Of a stretch of DNA of 64,000 bases, positions 9,801 through 17,212 are shown one piece after another. Source of the stretch: Pectobacterium aroidearum (lineage in GTDB: Bacteria > Pseudomonadota > Gammaproteobacteria > Enterobacterales > Enterobacteriaceae); NCBI RefSeq assembly GCF_041228105.1, contig NZ_CP166097.1, positions 1,674,001 to 1,738,000 of the forward strand. Direction: 5' to 3'. Numbering within the stretch: position 1 is the stretch's first letter; the number at the start of each line of letters is the position of its first letter. The notes beneath the pieces are model-generated. The model worked only from the letters and a program-made list of their open reading frames with translations, made no database searches and was not told the origin of the DNA. The translations under genes and the position numbers were made by a program.

Positions 9801-11027
9801 GCAGGGGAAATTACGCCAGAAGGGTTAATCGCCATCGGTCAGGTGGCGCAGCGCTACAACCTGTACACCAAGATCACCGGCGGCCAGCGGGTGGACTTAT
9901 TCGGTGCACGATTGGAACAACTGCCGGCGATCTGGCGTGAGCTGATCGACGCTGGATTTGAAACCGGCCATGCCTACGGTAAATCGCTGCGTACCGTGAA
10001 ATCCTGCGTGGGTTCGACCTGGTGCCGCTACGGCGTGCAGGATTCCACCGGGCTGGCGATTCAACTGGAACACCGTTACAAGGGGCTGCGTTCACCGCAT
10101 AAGATCAAAATGGCGGTGTCTGGCTGTACCCGCGAATGTGCAGAAGCGCAGAGCAAAGATATCGGCGTGATTGCCACTGATAAAGGCTGGAACCTTTACG
10201 TGTGCGGCAACGGCGGTATGAAACCGCGCCATGCGGATCTCTTCGCCAGCGATCTGGATACGGAAACCCTGCTGCGCACCATCGATCGGGTCTTGATGTT
10301 TTATATCCGCACCGGCGATCGCCTCCAGCGTACCAGCACCTGGATGGATAATCTGGAGGGCGGTATCGACTATTTACGTCAGGTGATTCTGGAAGACAGC
10401 CTGAATATCGGTGAAGAGCTGGATAAAGAGATGCAGCGTGTGGTGGAGGCCTACCAGTGTGAATGGCAAACCACGTTGGAAAGCCCGGAACGTCTGGCGC
10501 TGTTCCGCGGCTTCCTGAACAGCGATAGCCCGGATGAAGCGGTGGTGATGGTGCCGGAGCGTGGACAGATTCGTCCGGCACAGGATCATGAGAAAGCGGT
10601 ATCGCCAGAACCGGTTGCGCTGAAGCCCACGGCACATGAAGCGGAATGGGTACAGGTGGCGACGCTGGGGGATATTCCGCGTCATGCGGGTATGGCGGCA
10701 CGCCTCGGACAGCAGCAAATCGCGCTGTTCCATCTGCCGGGGAGCGAGCAGCAGGTGTACGCGCTGGAAAACCATGAACCGGGCAGCGGGGCGAATGTGT
10801 TGTCCCGTGGGCTGATAGGCGACGTGGCGGGTGAACCCGTCGTGATTTCTCCGCTGTACAAGAAACGCTTCAAGCTGCGTGATGGCGTGAGCCCAGATGA
10901 CAGCGCGCTGTACGTGCGCGCCTGGCCGGTGCGCGTGGAAGACGACGAGATTTGGGTGTGCCGTCAGCCGCTGGCCGTACCGGAAAGCGTCGGTCTGGCA
11001 GACGCTGCTATGGCGAAAGCATCATGA
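6837..11027 (+). CDS. nasB: Fused NasC-NasB: nitrate reductase electron-transfer subunit plus assimilatory nitrite reductase
   Basis: One open frame of 1396 residues. Residues 1 to about 415 are a NasC-like FAD/NAD(P)H oxidoreductase (VIGNGMASARF; second Rossmann VVIGGGLLGIEAAAAL). From Met418 it is a complete NirB-type nitrite reductase: a second FAD/NAD module (VVVGHGMVGHYF, VVIGGGLLGLEAANAL), a BFD-type [2Fe-2S] segment (C841, C843 and later pair), a second BFD-like segment, siroheme/4Fe-4S ligands C1057, C1063, C1097, C1101, and a C-terminal NirD-like Rieske fold lacking the cluster ligands. In Klebsiella nasC and nasB are separate genes. NasC passes electrons to NasA; NasB makes ammonium from nitrite. 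The ATG at 6837 (or 6840) follows GAGG by eight bases; an earlier start at 6795 would overlap nasD. Confidence 0.88.
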   Translation: MMKPHLIVIGNGMASARFVDVLRQLAATRYRITVIGDEPRASYNRILLSPVLSGEKAFTDTLLTPAAIDDDAALPVNTLLGERVTHIDRQQREVTTTQRQLHYDHLVLATGSTPFMPPMPGIDLAGVCGFRTLDDVELMLATIRRSVPAVVIGGGLLGIEAAAALKLRGADVTLLHRVPVLMERQLDAMASDLLCDSLRARGIACETDVQVVALHGDEHGVTAVALADGRTIPAGLVVVTAGVIPASQLARECGLPCNRGILVDGQLQTADPYISAIGECCELNGEVVGLVAPCFAHATLVAQRLAGHAPQDYQREQAATRLKVTGIGVVSGGDINVAPDDEVYTLFDPQTQHYRRLLLRDGRLSGVLLYGDTDDSQRLLAAMDRATAGETIPPASLLFGFSSPDSDSQPEAVRIPVMSKPILVVVGHGMVGHYFLEQLVERDLHQHYHIVVFGEERHEAYDRVHLSEYFSGRSAASLSLVKEGFFAESGIELRNASEIVAIDRERQCVSDAQGREIAYDKLVLATGSYAFVPPIPGNTRPGCLVYRTLDDLDAIAAQAKKAKSGVVIGGGLLGLEAANALRQLGLDTHVVEFAPRLMAVQLDDGGATMLRRKIEALGVQIHVSKETREITDGEQALHRLCFADGSVLETDLVLFSAGIRPRDKLADSCDLEKGPRGGIVIDDHCQTSDDAIFAIGECALWKGQIFGLVAPGYQMARSVADTLAQRDTPFTGADMSTKLKLLGVDVASIGDAHGRTAGSQSYQWTDGPNEIYKKIVVSADGKHLLGAVLIGDSSDYSTLLQMMLNDMPLPAQPESLILPARSGDAPKGLGVAALPASAQICSCHNVSKGDISAAVAGGCGELGALKTCTKAGTGCGGCVPLLKQVMEYELTQLGVEVKKDICEHFAYSRQELYHLIRVHEIRSFDSLLERYGHGLGCEVCKPLVGSMLASCWNDYLLQPQHLPLQDTNDRFFANIQKDGTYSVVPRVPAGEITPEGLIAIGQVAQRYNLYTKITGGQRVDLFGARLEQLPAIWRELIDAGFETGHAYGKSLRTVKSCVGSTWCRYGVQDSTGLAIQLEHRYKGLRSPHKIKMAVSGCTRECAEAQSKDIGVIATDKGWNLYVCGNGGMKPRHADLFASDLDTETLLRTIDRVLMFYIRTGDRLQRTSTWMDNLEGGIDYLRQVILEDSLNIGEELDKEMQRVVEAYQCEWQTTLESPERLALFRGFLNSDSPDEAVVMVPERGQIRPAQDHEKAVSPEPVALKPTAHEAEWVQVATLGDIPRHAGMAARLGQQQIALFHLPGSEQQVYALENHEPGSGANVLSRGLIGDVAGEPVVISPLYKKRFKLRDGVSPDDSALYVRAWPVRVEDDEIWVCRQPLAVPESVGLADAAMAKAS
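8075..8090 (+). promoter_or_regulatory. Internal ribosome binding site and ATG for a separate NasB
   Basis: AAGGA at 8075-8079 is followed eight bases later by ATG at 8088 (MSKPILVVVGHG), the natural NasB N-terminus. The ATG is in the same frame as the upstream NasC part, so NasB (979 residues) could be made both as a fusion and alone. A TAA at 8074-8076 is one frame away and would have ended a separate nasC. Confidence 0.6.
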
Positions 11028-13732
11028 ACGCGCGCGTCTGTCGGACAACCTGCCCGTATTGTGGCGTTGGCTGTGGCGTGCTGGCAGAGCGCGACGAGCA
11101 GGGTGCGGTAAAGATCAGCGGCGATCCCGTGCATCCGGCGAATTTAGGGCGGTTGTGCGTCAAAGGCTCTGCGCTGGGAGAGACGCTGGATTTGAACGGT
11201 CGCCTGCTGTGGCCGCTGGTGGAAGGACGTCGTGTGAGCTGGGAGCAGGCGCTCGATACGGTGGCTGAGCGGCTGCTGGCAACCATGCAGCAACACGGCC
11301 CGCAGTCGGTGGCGTTTTATGGTTCAGGTCAGCTGTTGACGGAGGATTACTACGTTGCCAACAAGCTGATGAAGGGCTTTATTGGCGTCGCCAATATGGA
11401 TACCAATTCGCGGCTGTGCATGGCGTCGGCGGTGATCGGCTACAAACGTGGACTGGGTGCGGATGCCGTTCCCTGTAATTACGAAGATATCGAACAGGCG
11501 GATGTGGTGGTGCTGGTGGGATCTAATACCGCCTGGGCGCATCCGGTGGTATATCAGCGACTGGTACAGGCGAAACAGCAGCGATCACAGATGCAGGTCG
11601 TGGTGGTCGATCCTCGACGTACCGCAACCTGCGATATCGCCGATCTGCATTTACCGCTGCAACCCGGCAGTGATGCCGGGCTGTTTAACGGCCTGTTGCA
11701 GTGGATTGTGCAGCACTCGCGTGTCGACATCGCCGAACTGGCCGAGCGTTTTTCCGGCGTAGAAGAGGCATTACAGTCGGCGCAGATGTGGTCGGTGGCG
11801 CAGGTGGCAGATTTCTGCCAGTTGAATGAAGCCGATATCGTGCGTTTTTATCACCTGTTCAGCACGAGTGAAAAGGTGGTCACGCTCTATTCACAGGGCG
11901 TTAATCAGTCGTCATCGGGTAGCGATAAGTGCAATGCGATCGTCAATGCTCATCTACTGAGCGGAAAAATCGGCGCGCCGGGTTCTGGCCCGTTTTCGAT
12001 AACCGGACAGCCAAACGCGATGGGCGGGCGGGAAGTCGGCGGGTTGGCTAATCAGCTTGCCAGCCACATGGGCTTTACGCCGCAGGATATTGATCGCGTG
12101 GGGCGCTTCTGGCAGAGCGATAACGTAGCGACGCAGCCTGGCCTGAATGCGGTGGATCTATTTCGCGCCGTGGAACGTGGCGATATTAAAGCCGTGTGGG
12201 TGATGGGCACCAATCCAGTGGTGTCGATGCCGGATGCGGATCGGGTAAAACAGGCGCTGGAGCGCTGCCCGTTGGTGATCGTCTCCGAGGTGATGCGCCA
12301 TACCGATACCGCAGAAACCGCCGATATCTTACTCCCCGCGCTGGGTTGGGGGGAAAAAGACGGCACGGTGACCAATTCCGAACGCCGGTTATCTCGTCAG
12401 CGTGCCTTTCTACCTGCACCCGGAGAAGCCAAAGCCGACTGGTGGATCCTGAGCCAGGTGGCGCAGCGTATGGGATTTGCCGAGGCATTTACCTATCAGC
12501 ATCCGGCGGACATCTTTCGTGAACATGCAGCGCTATCCGGGTTTGAGAATAACGGGAGTCGTGCGTTTGATATCAGCGGGCTGGCGGCGCTTAGCAATCA
12601 GCAGTGGCAGCAGTTGGAACCGATACAGTGGCCAGTGAACGCGGCATTCCCACGCGGACGTGCCCGACTGAGTGACGATGGTCGATTCTGGCATGCCGAT
12701 GGCAAAGCACGTCTGGTGGCGATAACCCCATCGCTGCCGCAAAGTCCGTGGAGCGCGGCATATCCGCTGGTGCTGAACACCGGGCGTATTCGCGATCAGT
12801 GGCACACCATGACGCGCACCGGTAAAGCGGCTCGCCTGATGCGTCATATCAGCGAACCTTACTGCGAGCTGCACCCGCAGGATGCGCAGATGCATGATAT
12901 TCAGGCGGGCGATCTGGTGCGCTTATCGTCAGTGCACGGTTGGATGCTGGCGCGGGCGCGGATTGACGCCGGACAGGCGCGCGGCAGCGTGTTTGTGCCG
13001 ATGCACTGGAATCAGCAGTTCAGCGCACAGGCGCGGGCAGACAGCTTAGTCCCGCCGATTACCGATCCTCATTCTGGCCAGCCGGAAAGCAAACACAGCC
13101 GGGTACGTATCCAGCCTTGGCATACCGCCTGGCAGGCAACGCTATTTTTTGCCGATGAATCGGCTTCAGCACCATTAACCTTACCCGCGGAGCATGATGT
13201 TCTGCCTCCGCCTGCAACGTATTGGAGCAAGATTCCGCATGCGGGTGTGACGCAGTACCTGTTTGCCGACCGCTTGCCAGTGGACGATTGGCAGGCGTGG
13301 TTGACGGAACATTATGGGTTAGAAAATATGCAGTGCCAGATTGCGCAGGGCAACGGCGTATTTCACCTGGTTGGCTGGCGCGAGGGCCGCGTAGTGTTGG
13401 CCTGCTATGTCAGCGCACAGACGCTACGCATCGACAGCGATGCGGTGTGTCAGGCGTTTATCACGCCACCGCAGCGACCGCACGAACGGCATGCACTACT
13501 GGCGGGTCAGGCACCGCAGGGGCAGGCGCAGCAGGGAGCCACGATCTGCAGTTGCTATAGCGTTGGTGAAGCGATCATTGTCGATGCGATTCGTCAAGGG
13601 TGCCACAGCGTCGCGGCATTAGGGGGAGCCCTGAAATGTGGCACTAACTGCGGTTCCTGTATCCCCGAACTGAAGGCGTTATTGAGTCAGCACGTGCCAA
13701 TAACGGTCAATGAATTGAAGAAAGCAGGTTGA
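11024..13732 (+). CDS. nasA: Assimilatory nitrate reductase catalytic subunit
   Basis: The protein has 902 residues. The ATG overlaps the nasB stop (ATGA), implying translational coupling; longer upstream versions would run into nasB. The N-terminus binds a [4Fe-4S] cluster through C10, C13, C17 and C45 ([14 protein letters not shown]). The body is a molybdopterin-guanine-dinucleotide oxidoreductase with a C-terminal molydopterin dinucleotide-binding barrel. A BFD-like [2Fe-2S] domain ends the protein (C842, C844, then a [12 protein letters not shown] pair). It reduces nitrate to nitrite in the cytoplasm, taking electrons from NasC. Confidence 0.93.
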   Translation: MNARVCRTTCPYCGVGCGVLAERDEQGAVKISGDPVHPANLGRLCVKGSALGETLDLNGRLLWPLVEGRRVSWEQALDTVAERLLATMQQHGPQSVAFYGSGQLLTEDYYVANKLMKGFIGVANMDTNSRLCMASAVIGYKRGLGADAVPCNYEDIEQADVVVLVGSNTAWAHPVVYQRLVQAKQQRSQMQVVVVDPRRTATCDIADLHLPLQPGSDAGLFNGLLQWIVQHSRVDIAELAERFSGVEEALQSAQMWSVAQVADFCQLNEADIVRFYHLFSTSEKVVTLYSQGVNQSSSGSDKCNAIVNAHLLSGKIGAPGSGPFSITGQPNAMGGREVGGLANQLASHMGFTPQDIDRVGRFWQSDNVATQPGLNAVDLFRAVERGDIKAVWVMGTNPVVSMPDADRVKQALERCPLVIVSEVMRHTDTAETADILLPALGWGEKDGTVTNSERRLSRQRAFLPAPGEAKADWWILSQVAQRMGFAEAFTYQHPADIFREHAALSGFENNGSRAFDISGLAALSNQQWQQLEPIQWPVNAAFPRGRARLSDDGRFWHADGKARLVAITPSLPQSPWSAAYPLVLNTGRIRDQWHTMTRTGKAARLMRHISEPYCELHPQDAQMHDIQAGDLVRLSSVHGWMLARARIDAGQARGSVFVPMHWNQQFSAQARADSLVPPITDPHSGQPESKHSRVRIQPWHTAWQATLFFADESASAPLTLPAEHDVLPPPATYWSKIPHAGVTQYLFADRLPVDDWQAWLTEHYGLENMQCQIAQGNGVFHLVGWREGRVVLACYVSAQTLRIDSDAVCQAFITPPQRPHERHALLAGQAPQGQAQQGATICSCYSVGEAIIVDAIRQGCHSVAALGGALKCGTNCGSCIPELKALLSQHVPITVNELKKAG

Positions 13733-13757
13733 GCGCCACGGCGTAATGAGGTGTGAC

Positions 13758-14591
13758 ATGATGACAACACAATCAATATTGGCGCAGGGCCAACGGCGTC
13801 AGCCTGTACTCGGCGGTGAAATCTGGCTGGTGGGCGCAGGGCCGGGCGATGTGGAACTGCTGACGCTGAAGGCGCTGCGGGCAATCCAGCAGGCAGATGT
13901 GGTGGTCTACGATCGGCTGGTGTCGGCGGAGATAATGGATCTGGTGTCGGAGCAGGCGCTGTGCATCGACGTTGGGAAAACACGCGGCTGCCACCGTCTG
14001 TCACAGGAAAAAATCAATCAGCTGTTGGTCGAGTTGGCGCAGGCTGGGCAACGGGTGATCCGTCTTAAAGGCGGCGATCCCTTTATTTTTGGTCGCGGTG
14101 GCGAAGAGATGGACTATGCTCAGCAGGCCGGAATTGTCTGCCATGTGGTGCCGGGTATTACTGCCGCGACAGGCTGTGCGGCGGCCGTGGGGTTACCGTT
14201 GACCCATCGCGCCTGTGCACAGTCGGTACGTTTCGTGACCGGTCATTCGCGCGATGGCGAACCCCAGCTAGACTGGCCGACGCTGGCGGACAGCCAGCAA
14301 ACGCTGGTGTTTTATATGGGGCTGAGTCACAGCAGCCGACTGTGCCAGCGCCTGATTGAGCATGGGTTGTCAGCACAAACGCCCGTTGCGATTATCGAAC
14401 GCGGCACCCAGCCGGATCAACGGCTATTGACTGCAACGCTGGCAACCTTACCTGCATTACTGGCACGCTATCAGCCGCAGTCGCCCAGTCTGTTGGTGGT
14501 TGGTGACGTGGTCCGCTTCTGCCGTCATCCGGCGTTGCACGTCGACGCGGCTCCTGCGCGGCTGGCGATGGAAAAGCATGAAGCCGCCTGA
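13758..14591 (+). CDS. cobA: Uroporphyrinogen-III C-methyltransferase
   Basis: The protein has 277 residues from the ATG at 13758, six bases after GAGG. It has the SUMT signatures [19 protein letters not shown] near the start, [11 protein letters not shown], and [16 protein letters not shown]. It methylates uroporphyrinogen III to precorrin-2 using S-adenosylmethionine. It lacks the CysG oxidase/chelatase half, so siroheme completion must use another enzyme. As the last gene of the nas operon it supports the siroheme demand of the nitrite reductase. Confidence 0.92.
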   Translation: MMTTQSILAQGQRRQPVLGGEIWLVGAGPGDVELLTLKALRAIQQADVVVYDRLVSAEIMDLVSEQALCIDVGKTRGCHRLSQEKINQLLVELAQAGQRVIRLKGGDPFIFGRGGEEMDYAQQAGIVCHVVPGITAATGCAAAVGLPLTHRACAQSVRFVTGHSRDGEPQLDWPTLADSQQTLVFYMGLSHSSRLCQRLIEHGLSAQTPVAIIERGTQPDQRLLTATLATLPALLARYQPQSPSLLVVGDVVRFCRHPALHVDAAPARLAMEKHEAA

Positions 14592-14616
14592 CGGTAACGA
14601 CTCACTGACTATAGCC

Positions 14617-14657
14617 AGCGCCTCGACATAAACCGTTTTTTCTTCGAGGCGCTTTCC
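14617..14657 (+). terminator. Candidate terminator after cobA
   Basis: AGCGCCTCGA (14617-14626) pairs perfectly with TCGAGGCGCT (14644-14653), with a loop of 17 bases containing six Ts and a short TTT after the stem. It lies 25 bases past the cobA stop and ends the nas operon. Confidence 0.55.
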
Positions 14658-14747
14658 ACTTTCTACGTTGTTTTCTGCTTTATCATCGCGTCCCCGTTAC
14701 TCTCCCTACTGAATTTTTAGCCAGCGTCTGACAGGGAAGGGGGCGAG

Positions 14748-15692
14748 ATGCCATCGCACGATGCGATCTTTAAACAGTTTCTGAGCGACATCGCCGTCGC
14801 ACGGGATTTTCTGACCATTCATCTGCCGAATGAAATCCGCGAGCGCTGTGATTTCAGCACGCTGCAACTGGAGTCGGCGTCATTTATTGATGAAAAGCTG
14901 CGTGCGCGGATATCGGACGTGCTGTACTCGCTGCGTACCACCGCAGGTAAAGGGTACATTTACTGTGTGATTGAACACCAAAGCCGCCCGGAAAAGCAGA
15001 TGGCTTTCCGACTGCTGCGTTATTGTCTGGCTGCCATGCAGCAACATCTGGATCAGGGACACGATCGCTTACCGCTGGTGGTACCGCTGCTGTTTTATCA
15101 CGGTAAGACCCGTCCTTATCCCTACCCCCTTCGCTGGCTGGACAGCTTTGCCGATCCCGTACTGGCACAAGCGCTGTATGAACAGCCTTTCCCACTGGTG
15201 GATTTAACCGTCATGCCGGACGATGAGATTCGCACGCATCGACGTATGGCGTTACTGGAACTGGTACAGAAGCATATTCGTACCCGTGATATGCTGGAGC
15301 TGGCGCGTGAGATTGGGTTACTATTTGAACGCTGGTCGGTGCCGCTGACTCAGCGTCGGGCGCTGTTATTTTATATTGCACAAGTGGGAAACACATCCAA
15401 ACCCGCAGACTTCATTGACGCACTGGCTGCACCGCTATCAACCGGTCAGGAGGACATTATGACGATTGCAGAACAATTGAAAAAAATGGGATTCGAGGAA
15501 GGCATCCAACGCGGTATTCAGCAAGGATTGGAGCAGGGTATTGAACAAGGGATGAAAAGCAGCGCCAGACAAATTGCCCGAGAGTTGCTGTTAACGGGTA
15601 TGGATAAGGAAAAAGTGCGGCAAATTACCCGACTTGAAAACGAAGAGCTGGAGCAGTTGGTCACGGCTATCCTGCATGAAACACAGCACTAA
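14748..15692 (+). CDS. Rpn-family recombination-promoting nuclease/putative transposase
   Basis: The protein has 314 residues. It opens with MPSHDAIFKQFLSD and carries the PD-(D/E)XK-type motif YIYCVIEHQSRPEKQMAFRLLRY of the YhgA-like/Rpn family. Rpn proteins are DNA nucleases that raise RecA-independent recombination, and some act as toxic anti-phage proteins. The C-terminal part contains low-complexity GIQRGIQQGLEQGIEQGM, a variable glycine/glutamine repeat common in the family. GGGGCG upstream is a weak start signal. A strong internal start at 15459 probably makes a short second product. It stands alone between the nas operon and yehS. Confidence 0.88.
   Translation: MPSHDAIFKQFLSDIAVARDFLTIHLPNEIRERCDFSTLQLESASFIDEKLRARISDVLYSLRTTAGKGYIYCVIEHQSRPEKQMAFRLLRYCLAAMQQHLDQGHDRLPLVVPLLFYHGKTRPYPYPLRWLDSFADPVLAQALYEQPFPLVDLTVMPDDEIRTHRRMALLELVQKHIRTRDMLELAREIGLLFERWSVPLTQRRALLFYIAQVGNTSKPADFIDALAAPLSTGQEDIMTIAEQLKKMGFEEGIQRGIQQGLEQGIEQGMKSSARQIARELLLTGMDKEKVRQITRLENEELEQLVTAILHETQH
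15459..15692 (+). CDS. Nested in-frame C-terminal protein of the Rpn gene (candidate intragenic antitoxin)
   Basis: An ATG at 15459 (residue 238 of the Rpn protein) is preceded by a perfect AGGAGG (15448-15453) with a 5-base spacer, much stronger than the site of the full-length gene. It would make 77 residues starting MTIAEQLKKMGFEEG, covering the glycine/glutamine repeat and the C-terminal helices. From memory, Rpn genes of E. coli make such short C-terminal proteins, which bind and inhibit the full-length nuclease. Expression here is inferred from the ribosome site only. Confidence 0.65.
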   Translation: MTIAEQLKKMGFEEGIQRGIQQGLEQGIEQGMKSSARQIARELLLTGMDKEKVRQITRLENEELEQLVTAILHETQH

Positions 15693-15723
15693 TAGCGTAT
15701 TAAAAGATACCGTATTAAAAACC

Positions 15724-15771
15724 GAGCGTTGCTGATGCCTGTGATGGAAAAAGGCCAGTCAGGCAACGCTC
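15724..15771. terminator. Bidirectional hairpin between convergent genes
   Basis: GAGCGTTGC (15724-15732) pairs perfectly with GCAACGCTC (15763-15771), with an inner TGA/TCA pairing region. It lies between the convergent rpn and yehS genes. A long T run is missing, so efficiency is uncertain. Confidence 0.5.
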
Positions 15772-15796
15772 ACGTCCTTTCGCTAACGCGTTGCCG

Positions 15797-16261
15797 TTAG
15801 CCTTTACGTACTCGCGCCGTCAGCCCTTTCAGGAAGTAGCGGATGACCTGATCGCCGCAGGTGCGATAGTTTTTGTGGTCAGGTGCGCGCATCATCGCGG
15901 TGACTTCCGGCACTGAAATGCGGAAATTTTGTTCCAGCAGGATCGCCTGAATATCATCCGTTTTTAGCGAGAATGCGACACGCAGCTTTTTCAGAATAAT
16001 ATTGTTGGTCATCTTGCGCTCAAACTGAGGTGCAGGCTGATTTTCATCTTTGCCACGTTTTTGCAGAATCAGCCCATTCAGGAAATAACTCATCACGATG
16101 TCCGGGCAAGGTTGATAGCCTTCCTCACCCTCTTTTTTGACGTAGCTCGCCAACTGCTGGGGAGGGACGGTCATCTCCACCAGCGCCAGGATTTTCAGCA
16201 GGTGGTCGTTATTCAGATTCAGCATATAGCGCACGCTGCGCAGGACATCGTTGTTCATCAT
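15797..16261 (-). CDS. yehS: DUF1456 family protein YehS
   Basis: The protein has 154 residues and is built from two similar halves: MMNNDVLRSVRYMLNLNNDH and, after the linker, NNIILKKLRVAFSLKTDDI. Each half has the DUF1456 pattern ending in a YFLNGL/YFLKGL motif. The molecular function is unknown; it is a small soluble cytoplasmic protein conserved in Enterobacterales. No strong ribosome site precedes the tandem ATGs at 16261/16258. Confidence 0.9.
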   Translation of the reverse strand: MMNNDVLRSVRYMLNLNNDHLLKILALVEMTVPPQQLASYVKKEGEEGYQPCPDIVMSYFLNGLILQKRGKDENQPAPQFERKMTNNIILKKLRVAFSLKTDDIQAILLEQNFRISVPEVTAMMRAPDHKNYRTCGDQVIRYFLKGLTARVRKG

Positions 16262-16345
16262 TACAGAAGGGGTCTCGCCGTTCGTCTTGGTACAAAACGC
16301 ACAGTATAAAGGGAACGGCGGAGAAATGCAGAAACGATCGTGGAA

Positions 16346-16867
16346 TTAGTGAAACGTCTCCCGTCCGGTAAAGTGCCCAACCCAGCCTTCTGGATTAGTA
16401 AAAATGCGGATCGCGACAAAATCAGGAAATTCGCCGCAGTCAAACCAGTGCGGCGTGTTGGCGGGAACGCGTAAGAGATCGCCGGCCTCGCAGGTAAGCT
16501 GGAAAACCTGCTCGCCAATCGGCACAAAGAAGCTTCCGCTGCCGCGCACGAAGAAGCGCACTTCATCTTCACTATGGGTGTGTTCCTGAAGAAATTTTTC
16601 CCGCAGCGCCAGTCTCTCGGCGTGATCCGGCGTCAGGCTGATCACGTCGGCAGAGGTGTAGCCCTCTTGCTGTTTGAGACGCTCAATATCGGCATGATAT
16701 TGCGTCAAGATGGTTTCGTTGCTGGCGTCAGGCGGCGGTGCGTCAGTGTGCCAGTGTTCCAACTGGATCCCGGCGCTGGCGAGCAGGGAAGCGATGTCAG
16801 TAAACGCGGTGAGCTGTTGGACGGGCTGTGTGATGTGCGGGCGGTGATAAATCGAGAGCGTTGTCAT
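16346..16867 (-). CDS. mtnD: Acireductone dioxygenase (methionine salvage)
   Basis: The protein has 173 residues from the ATG at 16867; an upstream in-frame ATG at 16882 would add five residues without family support. It is a cupin with the metal motif HTHSEDEVRFF (His-x-His-x4-Glu) and later His in NTPHWFDCG. It oxidises acireductone to the keto acid precursor of methionine in the methylthioadenosine salvage pathway. The other mtn genes are not in the window, so it stands apart from its usual partners here. Function by homology recall, strong match. Confidence 0.9.
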   Translation of the reverse strand: MTTLSIYHRPHITQPVQQLTAFTDIASLLASAGIQLEHWHTDAPPPDASNETILTQYHADIERLKQQEGYTSADVISLTPDHAERLALREKFLQEHTHSEDEVRFFVRGSGSFFVPIGEQVFQLTCEAGDLLRVPANTPHWFDCGEFPDFVAIRIFTNPEGWVGHFTGRETFH

Positions 16868-17106
16868 GGCCGTTTTTCTCATCAGGATAGAAGAGCCTTA
16901 ACCATTCCCTTTATGGGGACAAAAAACAAGATGCTTTTTTTATAACTTATTCCTGCTAATTCAATGATTAACAATCATTACATCTGCCGATCAACGCTAT
17001 TTCCATTTAATTACTAGCCATTATCATTTTTGTTATTTCGATTTAACTTTTCCCGTTGCTAATCTCTTTCCCTGCTAATAATTTTATAAAAATCGGGATA
17101 AAAATG
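16868..17106. other. Divergent intergenic region, mtnD and sugar-binding protein
   Basis: This AT-rich stretch between mtnD (minus) and the disrupted sugar-binding protein gene (plus) should hold both promoters. GGGA at 17095-17098 fits a ribosome site for the ATGs at 17104/17107. I see no hexamer pair clear enough to call. Confidence 0.5.
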
Positions 17107-17136
17107 ATGAAGACGCGCTTTTCTCACCTGGCTGCA
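17104..17136 (+). pseudogene. 5' fragment of sugar ABC substrate-binding protein gene, cut by prophage
   Basis: ATG ATG AAG ACG CGC TTT TCT CAC CTG GCT GCA encodes the positively charged start of a signal peptide (MMKTRFSHLAA) and is then broken by the prophage end at 17137. Joined to 50115 after removing one CTGCA, the frame continues CVLATGVMTSVQAADE, completing a typical Sec signal peptide. Confidence 0.9.
17132..17136. repeat. Target-site duplication, left copy (CTGCA)
   Basis: CTGCA directly precedes the TG that starts the prophage and recurs at 50110-50114 directly after its other end. A 5-bp duplication is the hallmark of Mu-type transposition. Confidence 0.9.
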
Positions 17137-17190
17137 TGTAGCGCGCCGCGAAAAATGAAAAAGCGCGTCATGAAAAATGAAAACGCGCCT
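17137..17190 (-). other. Mu right-end transposase binding sites overlapping a terminator
   Basis: TGTAGCGCGCCGCGAAAAAT followed by GAAAAAGCGCGTCATGAAAA resembles the R1-R2 region of Mu (TGAAGCGGCGCACGAAAAAC and following). On the minus strand GCGCGT (17188-17183) pairs with ACGCGC (17168-17163), followed by TTTTTC, so the same bases can end the late transcript after the fibre gene. Confidence 0.7.
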
Positions 17191-17212
17191 TGTTTATCAA
17201 AATAAATGAACT

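Noticed and set aside
10105..10701. 198-codon minus-strand frame in nasB
   Set aside because: Pro/His/Arg-rich antisense shadow of the siroheme domain.
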